Of a stretch of 64,000 nt of DNA, positions 8,511-15,081 are shown in pieces. Position 1 is the first letter of the stretch. Each line of letters begins with the position of its first letter. This stretch comes from Myxococcales bacterium. GTDB lineage: Bacteria; Myxococcota_A; Polyangia; Polyangiales; Ga0077539. Where the stretch lies: positions 62,001 to 126,000 of the forward strand of contig JAUSAZ010000047.1 of assembly GCA_030652255.1 (NCBI GenBank), in the 5' to 3' direction. The notes beneath the pieces were generated by a model. It did not search any database. It saw only the letters and a list, made by a program, of their open reading frames with translations, and had not been told where the DNA came from. The position numbers were made by a program, and so were the translations under genes.

Positions 8511-9018
8511 GCGAACCATGCGGGCCCTGACCATCCTGCAGCCGTGGGCGCACCTGATCGTGCGCGGCTGCAAGCGCGTCGAGAACCGCACCTGGGAGCC
8601 GACGGCGCGCGGGCTCGCCGTCGGGGATTACCTCGCGATCCACGCGGGGATGCGGTTCGACCTCGGGTGCTGGGAGGGCGCGTACGAGACGATGCCCGAC
8701 GACGAGGCGCCCGAGCTGCGCGCCCTGGTGGAGTCGGCGGTGTTCTCGGTGCCACGGCAGGCAGGGCGCGAGCTCGTCGCGACGCGGGTGGCCTACGGCG
8801 CCGTCGTGGGCGTGGCCCGGCTGGCAGCCGTCGAGGACGAGGCGCCCGAGGACGAGGCGTACTGGTGCGGGCCGTGGGGCTGGCGCCTGGATGATGTGCG
8901 CGCGATCGACCCGGTGCCGTGCAGAGGCGCGCAGGGGCTGTGGTGGCTGCCGACGGACGTCCACGCGGCCGTGCGGGCGGGGTGGAAGGCTGCGACGGAG
9001 GTGTCCCGTGGTGGGTGA
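8503..9018 (+). CDS. ASCH-domain protein
   Basis: The N-terminal ALTILQPWAHLIVRGCKRVENRTW is the ASCH signature (hydrophobic strand, Q-P-W, then GxKxxENR). The later GAVVGVARL strand and WCGPWGWRLDDVRAI loop fit the PUA-like beta-barrel. ASCH domains bind RNA or modified bases; some hydrolyse N4-acetylcytidine. GTG 8503 is preferred over ATG 8518 because GGAGG lies 6 bases before the GTG. It sits next to the PP-loop gene, with which it is translationally coupled. Confidence 0.85.
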   Translation: MAERTMRALTILQPWAHLIVRGCKRVENRTWEPTARGLAVGDYLAIHAGMRFDLGCWEGAYETMPDDEAPELRALVESAVFSVPRQAGRELVATRVAYGAVVGVARLAAVEDEAPEDEAYWCGPWGWRLDDVRAIDPVPCRGAQGLWWLPTDVHAAVRAGWKAATEVSRGG

Positions 9019-10291
9019 GCAGCTCGGGTTCTTCAGTGCCCCGCGGATGAACATGCACGAGAGCATCCGGCTCTCGCTGGAGTCGCTGCGGGCCTACCTC
9101 CCGCGCCACCGGAACCTGGTGGTGATGTTCTCCGGCGGGAAGGACTCGACGGCGATGCTGTCCTTTGTCCTGTGGGCGATCCTCACCGGGCAGGTACCGC
9201 GGCCCGAGTCGGTCACCGTGATCCTTGCCGACACGCGGCTGGAGCTTCCGCCTCTCCTGCTCGCGGCGCTCCAACTGTTGGAGGAGGCCCGCGAGAAGGG
9301 CGCCGAGGGCGGCCTGGTCGTCGAGACCCGCGTGGTCGTCGCGCCGCTCGACGAGCGCATCCTGGTCTACATGCTGGGCCGGGGCGTTCCGCCCGCCACC
9401 AACATGACCATGCGGTGGTGCACGCGGCTCGCGAAGGGCGACCCCGCTCAGGCGGCGCTCGAGGAGATTCTCGGCGCGCGCGGCGACGTCCTCATCCTGA
9501 CCGGCTTGCGCGAGGGCGAGAGCGCCGTACGCGACCGGCGCATCGCCACGGTGTGCAACTCGAAGGGCGGCGAGTGCGGCGCCGGGCTCTACCAGCGCAC
9601 CGGCGAACGGCTCAACGTGGCGACGCTCGCGCCGCTGCTGCACTGGCGGGCCTGCCACGTCTGGGAATGGAACGGGAGCTGGGCGCCGCGCGAGGAGTTC
9701 GGCGGGTTCTCCACGCGCCTCGTCGCCACCGTCTACGGCGTCGACAGCCCCGACGAGAAGGACCTCCTCGAAGCTGTCGACGACACAGCGCGCACCGGCT
9801 GCGCGGGGTGTTTCTGCATTGAGGAGGACCGAGCGACGGTGCGCGTCGTGCGCCTTCCCGGCTGGGGGCACTTCGCTCCGTTGCTGGAGTTGAAGGCCAT
9901 CTGGCGTCGGCTTCGACGCCACGACGTTCGCCTGCGCAAGCCCGGCGGCGAGCGGCGCAAGGACGGGAAGCTCGCCGCGAAGCAACACCGCATCGGCCCC
10001 ATCATCCTACCCGCGCGGCTCGATGCGTTGGCGGCGGTGCTGGACATTCAACAGCGCGTGAACGTCGCGGCGGTGCAGCTCGGTCGGCCGGGCCTGGACA
10101 TCCTCAACGGCGAGGAGGAGGGGCGCATCCGGGAGCTCATCGCGCTCAACACCTGGCCCGAGAAGTGGACCGGCCGCGAGAAGCTGGCGACGGAGCCCTT
10201 CGAGGAGAACGGCCAGCGGAACTTCCTCGTGGACGACGACGAGGAGGCCGTGGGCGATGCCCTCGTCACGTTGGGGGTGCGCCGTGGCTAA
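9008..10291 (+). CDS. PAPS-reductase/DndC-like PP-loop protein
   Basis: The 427-residue protein has an ATP pyrophosphatase PP-loop SGGKDS at residues 42-47. Cys138 (MRWCTR), Cys183 and Cys190 (CNSKGGEC) and Cys265/268/270 (GCAGCFC) could hold an iron-sulfur cluster as in DndC-type sulfur-transfer enzymes. GLREGES followed by R is also family-like. DndC adenylates DNA for phosphorothioation, but no dndA/B/D/E is visible, so the substrate is open. It is a paralogue of the gene at 15074 in element B. GTG start, with GGAGG 6 bases before. Confidence 0.85.
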   Translation: MVGEQLGFFSAPRMNMHESIRLSLESLRAYLPRHRNLVVMFSGGKDSTAMLSFVLWAILTGQVPRPESVTVILADTRLELPPLLLAALQLLEEAREKGAEGGLVVETRVVVAPLDERILVYMLGRGVPPATNMTMRWCTRLAKGDPAQAALEEILGARGDVLILTGLREGESAVRDRRIATVCNSKGGECGAGLYQRTGERLNVATLAPLLHWRACHVWEWNGSWAPREEFGGFSTRLVATVYGVDSPDEKDLLEAVDDTARTGCAGCFCIEEDRATVRVVRLPGWGHFAPLLELKAIWRRLRRHDVRLRKPGGERRKDGKLAAKQHRIGPIILPARLDALAAVLDIQQRVNVAAVQLGRPGLDILNGEEEGRIRELIALNTWPEKWTGREKLATEPFEENGQRNFLVDDDEEAVGDALVTLGVRRG

Positions 10292-10652
10292 CCCGAGCAC
10301 GCTCCCCGCCCTGCGCGACGCCGTCGCCCGGGTGCTCACCGCCTGCGGCGAGGCGCACGACGGGCTGACGGTCACCCTCGAACAGGTGGGCGATGGGCGC
10401 GTCGGGGTGCACATCCGCGGGTGTTTCACCCTCGCGATGTGGATGCCCGCGCCCGACGAGGCCGAGGCCATCGACCGCGCATGGCGGACGGTGCTCCTAC
10501 GGCTCGACGACGGGCGGGCGTCGGCCGCGCGAGAGGTCGCCCGCGCGGAGGCCCGGCAGCGGGCCGCGGCCGATGGGGTGAGCGATGCGCGGCGCGACCT
10601 GCGTCGGGCGCAGCTGGCGCTCCGGGGGGCGGAGGAGGTGACCCGTGGCTGA
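10284..10652 (+). CDS. Hypothetical protein (122 aa)
   Basis: GTG start 8 bases inside the PP-loop gene, reading MANPSTLPALRDAV. The C-terminal half is a charged helix, possibly coiled coil, rich in Ala, Arg and Glu. It ends EEVTRG, encoded by the same 19-base junction as at 8492-8510. No family is recognised; the conserved junctions suggest it is part of the PP-loop gene's transcript. Confidence 0.55.
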   Translation: MANPSTLPALRDAVARVLTACGEAHDGLTVTLEQVGDGRVGVHIRGCFTLAMWMPAPDEAEAIDRAWRTVLLRLDDGRASAAREVARAEARQRAAADGVSDARRDLRRAQLALRGAEEVTRG

Positions 10653-10956
10653 CACTGTGATCGGGCGGGACCCGCCCAACGACGGGCGCGAGTGGGACGC
10701 GCAGTGCGCCCGCTGCGGGTCGAGCGTCGCGCGCGTGAGCTGCCCGACATGCGGCGGCGAGGGTTTCTTCGACGACGGTGAAGACCTCGACAGCATCGAC
10801 CCCTGCGACGACTGCGACGGGACGGGCGGCTGGCAGGAGTGCTGCTCGGACGCCGAGTGGTGCGAGGCCAACCCGATGCAGGGCCGGGAGGCCGATGCGC
10901 GCGGCAAGGTCGAATGGTTCGTGGTGCGTACGCTTGCCGAGGTGCCTCATGGCTGA
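10645..10956 (+). CDS. Small zinc-finger protein with DnaJ-type CxxCxGxG motifs
   Basis: In 103 residues there are paired CxxC motifs: CARC near the start, CPTCGGEG, CDDCDGTGG, then CC and C. CxxCxGxG repeats are typical of the DnaJ cysteine-rich region. Phages often encode such short proteins of unknown role. GTG start in the conserved GGAGGTGACCCGTGGCTGA junction. Confidence 0.6.
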   Translation: MADTVIGRDPPNDGREWDAQCARCGSSVARVSCPTCGGEGFFDDGEDLDSIDPCDDCDGTGGWQECCSDAEWCEANPMQGREADARGKVEWFVVRTLAEVPHG

Positions 10957-11182
10957 CTCACCCGCCCGCGCCGCGTGGCGCGCCCTCGTCGCCCGGCTCT
11001 CCCAGGAGGCCCTCCGGGAGGCCGCCCACCTCGCCGTGGACGCCGCCTTCGACGCCGCCAACGACGCGCCCGTGCGGCGGGGCCCCGTGCGCCCGGCGTA
11101 CCGCCCCGACCCCGACGAGCCCGTCGACGAGGTCGCCACGAAGCGCGCGGCCGTGTCGCTCGCCCGCCGGGGGGTCCGGTAA
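10949..11182 (+). CDS. Hypothetical protein (77 aa)
   Basis: The ATG lies in the last codons of the preceding gene. The protein has an Ala/Arg-rich amphipathic N-terminal helix and a Pro/Asp-rich C-terminal part. It is the last gene before the integrase and ends 10 bases before it. No family is recognised. Confidence 0.5.
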   Translation: MADSPARAAWRALVARLSQEALREAAHLAVDAAFDAANDAPVRRGPVRPAYRPDPDEPVDEVATKRAAVSLARRGVR

Positions 11183-11192
11183 GGTGGCGCGC

Positions 11193-12548
11193 ATGAGACG
11201 CACTGCGGGCTCGGGCTCCGTCGACCAGCTCCCCTCCAAGCGCTGGCGCGCGCGCGTCCGCCTCGACACCGGGGCGCAGGTGTCCCTCGGCACCTGCGAC
11301 ACCGAGGCAGAGGCCCACGCGCTGCTCGCCGCCGGCGTGCGGCAGCTCGCCGAGCGCGGCGCGGCGCCCACCGGCCCGAAGACCCTGCGCGCGTGGGGCA
11401 AGACCTGGCTCACGACGCGCGAGAACGACGGCATCCGCGGCATCGTGCAGGAGCGCTCGGTGTGGGACCGCCACGTGCTGGCCCACCCGATCGCGGACCT
11501 GCCGCTGCGGGAGATCACCCGCCGCCAGGTGCTCGCCTGGATGGACGCCGTCCGCGCGACCCGGGCCGTGGTCTCGGCCCGCGGGGGAGGGCACCGCGAG
11601 ACCGCCCGGCCGGTGTCCCGCCGGGTGGTGCTGCACGCGCTGCACCTGCTGCGCGGGGCCCTGCACGCCGCGCGCGACGCCGAGCACCTCGGCTCGGACC
11701 CCACGCAGGGCGTGAAGCCGCCCCGCGACAAGGTGCGCCGCGAACAGGCCTGGACGTACCTCACGCCGGCCGAGATCGAGCGAGTCACGCGCGGGAGTCA
11801 CGACGCGCTGCCCGAGCCCGAGCGCACCATCTACGGCGTGGCCATCTACACGGGCCTGCGCCAGGGCGAGCTCTGGGCGCTCGAGCGCGGGGACATCGGC
11901 GACCTCGACGGGCCCGGGCCCGAGATCACCGTCTCCCGCTCGCACGACGGGCCGCCGAAGAACGGCAAGGTGCGCCGGGTGCCGCTGCTCCCCGAGGCCA
12001 TCGCCCTGCTGCGCGCGCACCTCGCGGGGCCCCACGCGGGCAAGCGGCTGGTGTTCCCCGGCGAGACCGGCGGCCGGCGCGGGCGGAGCGACGACGCCCG
12101 GTGGGCCCCGCAGACCCGCAAGGTCGAGGGCGCGGCCGGGCCCGAGTGGGTGGAGGTCTGCAACTACCGACGGCGCGCGGGGATCACCCGGCGCGTGCGC
12201 TTCCACGACCTGCGCCACACCTGCGCCTCGCACCTCGTGATGGGGACCTGGGGGGTGACCCTCACGCTGCAGGAGGTGGCGCTCTGGCTCGGCCACAGCT
12301 CCATCACGATGACCGAGCGCTACGCCCACCTCGCGCCCGAGCGACTCGCCGCCCGGGTCGCTGACGCGACGCGTCCGGCTGATATGCAATCAGCCGCCTC
12401 GGGGACCGCCCCGGCGCGTGACTCGAATGACCCTCCCTTTGAGTCACGCGAGTCGGGGGTTGCTTCGGAAACCCCTTGTTTTACAGCGCGCCCGAGAGGG
12501 GTCGAACCTCTAACCCTCGGATCCGAAGTCCGATGCTCTATCCATTGA
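11193..12548 (+). CDS. int: Tyrosine site-specific integrase of element A
   Basis: The 451-residue recombinase has all catalytic residues: Arg223 (TGLRQGEL), His338 and Arg341 (FHDLRHT), His368 (WLGHSS) and Tyr377 (ERYAHL). Residues about 10-50 form an arm-binding segment with strands, and 65-170 the core-binding domain. Residues 378-451 form an unusual low-complexity tail, and the last 20 or so residues read antisense through tRNA-Arg(TCG), stopping within its D-arm. An in-frame GTG at 11184 is an alternative start. It should insert the element at the 3' end of that tRNA. Confidence 0.93.
   Translation: MRRTAGSGSVDQLPSKRWRARVRLDTGAQVSLGTCDTEAEAHALLAAGVRQLAERGAAPTGPKTLRAWGKTWLTTRENDGIRGIVQERSVWDRHVLAHPIADLPLREITRRQVLAWMDAVRATRAVVSARGGGHRETARPVSRRVVLHALHLLRGALHAARDAEHLGSDPTQGVKPPRDKVRREQAWTYLTPAEIERVTRGSHDALPEPERTIYGVAIYTGLRQGELWALERGDIGDLDGPGPEITVSRSHDGPPKNGKVRRVPLLPEAIALLRAHLAGPHAGKRLVFPGETGGRRGRSDDARWAPQTRKVEGAAGPEWVEVCNYRRRAGITRRVRFHDLRHTCASHLVMGTWGVTLTLQEVALWLGHSSITMTERYAHLAPERLAARVADATRPADMQSAASGTAPARDSNDPPFESRESGVASETPCFTARPRGVEPLTLGSEVRCSIH
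12487..12530. other. Probable attR of element A within tRNA-Arg(TCG)
   Basis: The integrase reads straight into the 3' half of this tRNA, the standard crossover region for tRNA-targeting integrases. The limits are a guess; the matching left copy is outside the window. Confidence 0.5.
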
Positions 12549-12559
12549 GCTACGGGCGC
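12487..12559 (-). tRNA. tRNA-Arg(TCG)
   Basis: On the minus strand the cloverleaf is complete: acceptor GCGCCCG/CGGGCGC, D-arm GCTC/GAGC, anticodon stem TCGGA/TCCGA with loop CTTCGGA (anticodon TCG) and T-arm AGAGG-TTCGACC-CCTCT. The discriminator is G and CCA is not encoded. The 3' two thirds overlap the end of the element A integrase on the opposite strand. Confidence 0.95.
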
Positions 12560-12574
12560 TGAGGGTATCCAGTG

Positions 12575-12651
12575 TGGGGTGACCGACGGGGATTGAACCC
12601 GCGACCATCGGAGCCACAATCCGATGCTCTACCAGCTGAGCTACGGCCACC
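12575..12651 (-). tRNA. tRNA-His(GTG)
   Basis: Acceptor GTGGCCG/CGGTCAC with an extra 5' G facing C73, the hallmark of tRNA-His; anticodon stem TCGGA/TCCGA with loop TTGTGGC (anticodon GTG); T-arm GCGGG-TTCAATC-CCCGT (ending in a G-T pair). The 3' CCA is encoded and included in the coordinates. Confidence 0.96.
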
Positions 12652-12778
12652 AAACCAAGGGGCAGCCTTCTACCCCACAACCTTCGCCGTGTCACCAACT
12701 CACTCGCAAAAAAATGAAGCCCGGGTGCCTGATGGGGTGACGGCGTGTTAGGGTGCGGGCACCTTCCGGGTCGCCGGA
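12652..12778. promoter_or_regulatory. Divergent tRNA promoter region
   Basis: This spacer separates the two minus-strand tRNAs from the two plus-strand tRNAs, so it must hold promoters for both. It contains an A7 run. On the minus strand TTGGTG, 17 bases, then GGGTAG/GTAGAA is a possible promoter. A plus-strand promoter is less clear. Confidence 0.35.
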
Positions 12779-12852
12779 CGGGGTGTAGCACAGCCTGGTA
12801 GTGCACTAGCTTTGGGAGCTAGATGTCGTGGGTTCGAATCCCTCCACCCCGA
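12779..12852 (+). tRNA. tRNA-Pro(TGG)
   Basis: Acceptor CGGGGTG/CACCCCG, D-stem GCAC/GTGC, anticodon stem CTAGC/GCTAG with loop TTTGGGA (anticodon TGG) and T-loop TTCGAAT. The discriminator is A and CCA is not encoded. The C1-G72 start is typical of bacterial tRNA-Pro. Confidence 0.96.
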
Positions 12853-12864
12853 CCCTCCTGTTTC

Positions 12865-12938
12865 GTGCCCGTAGCTCAATCGGATAGAGCAGCGGCCTTC
12901 TAAGCCGCCGGTTGCGCGTTCGAGTCGCGCCGGGCGCA
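12865..12938 (+). tRNA. tRNA-Arg(TCT)
   Basis: Acceptor GTGCCCG/CGGGCGC, D-stem GCTC/GAGC, anticodon stem GCGGC/GCCGC with loop CTTCTAA (anticodon TCT) and T-arm GCGCG-TTCGAGT-CGCGC. The discriminator is A and CCA is not encoded. The element B integrase points toward its 3' end. Confidence 0.96.
12900..12938. other. Probable attL of prophage B in tRNA-Arg(TCT) 3' half
   Basis: The convergent integrase gene ends about 110 bases beyond the tRNA 3' end, the usual position for attL. The exact core cannot be fixed without the right-hand copy, which lies past the window. Confidence 0.5.
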
Positions 12939-12967
12939 CGGTGAAACCCCTGAAAACCGAGCGGTTC

Positions 12968-13043
12968 GCGGTCCGATCCCGACCGCAGGTGTACGCCCCG
13001 ATCCGCCCCCTTTCGGCCCCGTAGCGTACAGGTACGGTACAGG
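12968..13043. repeat. Hairpin and TACAGG direct repeats between tRNA-Arg(TCT) and integrase B
   Basis: A hairpin GCGGTC/GACCGC (12968-12986) is followed by two direct repeats, CGTACAGG (13025-13032) and GGTACAGG (13036-13043). Short direct repeats next to a tRNA att site are candidate arm-type integrase sites. The hairpin could stop transcription from the tRNA or the convergent integrase gene. Confidence 0.35.
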
Positions 13044-13045
13044 GG

Positions 13046-14263
13046 TCACCCGGGGCTCCGCATCGGGAGGACGGTCGCCGAGGGGCGGTTGAGCATCGCC
13101 GCGAAGCCCAGGTCGAGCGCCGGCCGGGCGGCGTCGGTGCGGTACCTCCCGAGGTAGCGCTCGGTGGTCTTCAGGTCCGCGTGACCGAGCAGGCGCTGCA
13201 CGTCGCGGATGCTCACGCCGGGCGTGCGGCTCATCTCGGTGGCGAACGTGCGGCGGCAGTCGTGCATCCCCGGCGGGTCGCCCGGGAGCTCTGCGCGGGC
13301 CCACGCCTCGGCCACGCGGTCGAGCACCCAGTGGTCGCCGAGGACGAGGCGCTTGGAGTTCAACCCCACGGCCTGGTCGCGCCAGAGGATCATCTCGCGC
13401 GCGAGCTCGGCGACGCTCGCCGGCACGGGCACGTCGCGCTCTTCGCGATCCTTCGGCGTCCAGCCGTCGTAGGCCTGCACGCGCACCACGTCGGCGCCGA
13501 CGTCCACCGCACGCAGGTGGCGCAGCTCGTCGAAGCGCAGCCCGGTTTGAACGGCCAGCGCCACGAAGCACGCGAGGCCGCGGGCGTTGGCGCGGGTGCG
13601 GGCGACGGCGCGGGCGTTGGGGCGGGGGGAGGGCTCGCGCTCGAGCTCGCGCACGACGGTCATCCACTCGGCGGGCGAGGGGATGAGCGGGTCACGGTTG
13701 CGGGCGATCTCGGAGAGGTTCTTCCAGGCGTGCAGGGCGCCCGGGTCGCAGAGCGGGGGCTCGCGCTTCACCGCCCAGCGGGCCATCGCGCGCACGATCT
13801 GGATGGTGCGGTTGACCGCAGCATCGGTGAGCCGCGCACCCTTGTGCTCCTCGGCCCACGCCCGCCGGCGGGCCTCGACGTAGGTCGAGAGCGTCGCGGC
13901 GGTGACCTGGTCGATGCGCGCCACGCCCACGTGCGCGACGAAGCTGCCCAGGCGGTAGGCCACGTTCTCCGACTGCCGCTGACTCCACCGGTGGCGGTTC
14001 TCCGCGGTGTAGAGCCGGGCGAGCTCGGCTAGGGACGTCTCACGAGCTGCAGCAGCTGCTTTTGGATCGAGGTCGCCGGATCCGAACTTCTGCGCGGCGA
14101 GGCGGTATGCCTCGTCTTTGGTGACGCCTTCGAGGGGGACGTCGAGGGACTTGCGTCCGACGCCGGGGACCTGGGCCCACCACTGCGCGCCGCGGGGGAA
14201 GACATGGAGCACCCCTCGCTTTCGTCGAGCCACTTGAGGAGCACGCTTCGACGCAGCCGCCAC
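13046..14263 (-). CDS. int: Tyrosine site-specific integrase of prophage B
   Basis: The 405-residue recombinase has Arg243 (TGLRFDEL), His334 and Arg337 (HDCRRT), His361 (LLGHAD) and Tyr370 (TTERYL), so it should be active. Residues about 15-60 (GVLHVFPRGAQWWAQVPG...) form the N-terminal arm-binding part, and 75-180 the core-binding domain. The start is a GTG lying inside the excisionase-like frame, about 130 bases downstream of that gene's ATG. It is not close to the element A integrase in sequence outside the catalytic motifs. Confidence 0.93.
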   Translation of the reverse strand: MAAASKRAPQVARRKRGVLHVFPRGAQWWAQVPGVGRKSLDVPLEGVTKDEAYRLAAQKFGSGDLDPKAAAAARETSLAELARLYTAENRHRWSQRQSENVAYRLGSFVAHVGVARIDQVTAATLSTYVEARRRAWAEEHKGARLTDAAVNRTIQIVRAMARWAVKREPPLCDPGALHAWKNLSEIARNRDPLIPSPAEWMTVVRELEREPSPRPNARAVARTRANARGLACFVALAVQTGLRFDELRHLRAVDVGADVVRVQAYDGWTPKDREERDVPVPASVAELAREMILWRDQAVGLNSKRLVLGDHWVLDRVAEAWARAELPGDPPGMHDCRRTFATEMSRTPGVSIRDVQRLLGHADLKTTERYLGRYRTDAARPALDLGFAAMLNRPSATVLPMRSPG

Positions 14264-14394
14264 TGACCACCGACCTTCCGCGCGGGCACCGCGCCCTCGG
14301 CCGCGAGACGGTACATCACGTCGGTCGAGACGCGGCAGAGCGCCGCCGCCTCGACGATCGTGAGGACCTCCGGGTCGAGGGCGGGCGCGTTCAT
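14029..14394 (-). CDS. xis: Excisionase-like HTH protein overlapping the integrase start
   Basis: Residues 8-60 (LTIVEAAALCRVSTDVMYRL ... KVGGQWRLRRSVLLKWLDE) match the MerR-like HTH_17 excisionase fold. Beyond about residue 65 the reading is low-complexity and runs 235 bases over the integrase in another frame, so only the first half is likely meaningful. The HTH ends where the conserved part of the integrase begins, with a -1 shift between them. It may be a coupled Xis, a frameshifted HTH-integrase fusion, or a mutated fusion. Confidence 0.6.
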   Translation of the reverse strand: MNAPALDPEVLTIVEAAALCRVSTDVMYRLAAEGAVPARKVGGQWRLRRSVLLKWLDESEGCSMSSPAARSGGPRSPASDASPSTSPSKASPKTRHTASPRRSSDPATSIQKQLLQLVRRP

Positions 14395-14993
14395 CCGGGA
14401 TTCAGGACGCTGGTGACCAGCCTCCCGTCCTCCTCGAACACCTGCGACGCCGACCGCCAGCCGAGGTCGGTGAAGTCCATCGAGTAGACCTCCCCGCGCG
14501 GAACGATCGGCTGCCACCGCGCGTCGCAGAACACCCGCCAGTGCCAGACGCCCTGGCGTCGCCCGTGGTCGGTCTTCGGGCTCTCCGCCCACACCGCGCC
14601 CATGCAGTCGCCGTAGAAGGCGCGAACCCAGCGCTCGGTGGTCTCCCGGCCGAGGTCGGGCGTACGCAGCGGCTCGCCGCGAGCATCAACCAGTGCCGTC
14701 GCGTTCGCGAGCGGCGAGAGCGAGAGGTGCAGGCAGCGGTCGTAGTCGGGGTTCTTGAACCACCCCGACGTGTGCATCCCGCTGTCGCGCGTGAAGAGCA
14801 GCACCGCTCCGGTGGCGACGTCGGCCACCCGGCACCGTGCCATGTACGCACCGGCGACCGCGTCCTCGCGGCCGAAGAAGAGGCCCGTGAACGCGAGGCG
14901 CCGCAGTTGGGCGGCGACGCGGGCGACATGGGCTTCGACGTCGAGGGACGCGGCGCGGCGGACGGCGGCGCGCTGCTGCTGGCGGCTACCCAC
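14391..14993 (-). CDS. Hypothetical phage protein (200 aa)
   Basis: It starts at GTG in a GGAGGTGTCGCGTGGGTAG junction with the tiny gene upstream, and its stop overlaps the excisionase ATG. The body is rich in aromatic residues and looks globular, with conserved-looking stretches FTRDSGMHTSGWFKNP and VWHWRVFCDARW. No family is recognised. It lies between the PP-loop gene and the integrase. Confidence 0.6.
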   Translation of the reverse strand: MGSRQQQRAAVRRAASLDVEAHVARVAAQLRRLAFTGLFFGREDAVAGAYMARCRVADVATGAVLLFTRDSGMHTSGWFKNPDYDRCLHLSLSPLANATALVDARGEPLRTPDLGRETTERWVRAFYGDCMGAVWAESPKTDHGRRQGVWHWRVFCDARWQPIVPRGEVYSMDFTDLGWRSASQVFEEDGRLVTSVLNPG

Positions 14994-15081
14994 GCGACAC
15001 CTCCACCCACACCCGGCGACCGCCGACGATCGCGCGGCGCCACGTCCAGCCGTAGCGGTCGCGGACGATGAGGTCAGGCAT
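14986..15081 (-). CDS. Tiny basic protein (31 aa)
   Basis: Its ATG overlaps the PP-loop gene stop (ATGCCTGA), and its end carries the ribosome-binding site and start of the next gene, so it fits the coupled operon exactly. The peptide starts MPDLIVRDRYGWTWRRA, is basic and Trp-rich, and ends VEVSRG. Translation is likely from context; function unknown. Confidence 0.45.
   Translation of the reverse strand: MPDLIVRDRYGWTWRRAIVGGRRVWVEVSRG

Larger units (their letters stand above)
1..12559. mobile_element. Integrated phage-like element A (left end outside window)
   Basis: A continuous rightward run of overlapping genes ends in a tyrosine integrase whose 3' end lies in tRNA-Arg(TCG), the usual layout of a tRNA-integrated phage or genomic island. 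Cargo is of phage early type (C5 methyltransferase, Gp37/Gp68 protein, HD hydrolases, ASCH, PP-loop protein). No capsid or tail gene is visible here, so whether it is a full prophage or a satellite is unknown. The right boundary is placed at the tRNA; the left one is not in the window. Confidence 0.75.

Noticed and set aside
9008..10291. Complete Dnd phosphorothioation system
   Set aside because: Only DndC-like proteins are present; no DndA, B, D, E or Ssp partners were seen, so the system name is not used.
12900..13667. Minus-strand frame overlapping tRNA-Arg(TCT) and the integrase B end
   Set aside because: It is another frame of the integrase gene and runs through a tRNA; the integrase frame has the catalytic residues.
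14200..14260. Classic slippery heptamer at the excisionase-integrase junction
   Set aside because: No X XXY YYZ heptamer in the zero frame was found, so programmed frameshift is not claimed, only listed as one option.
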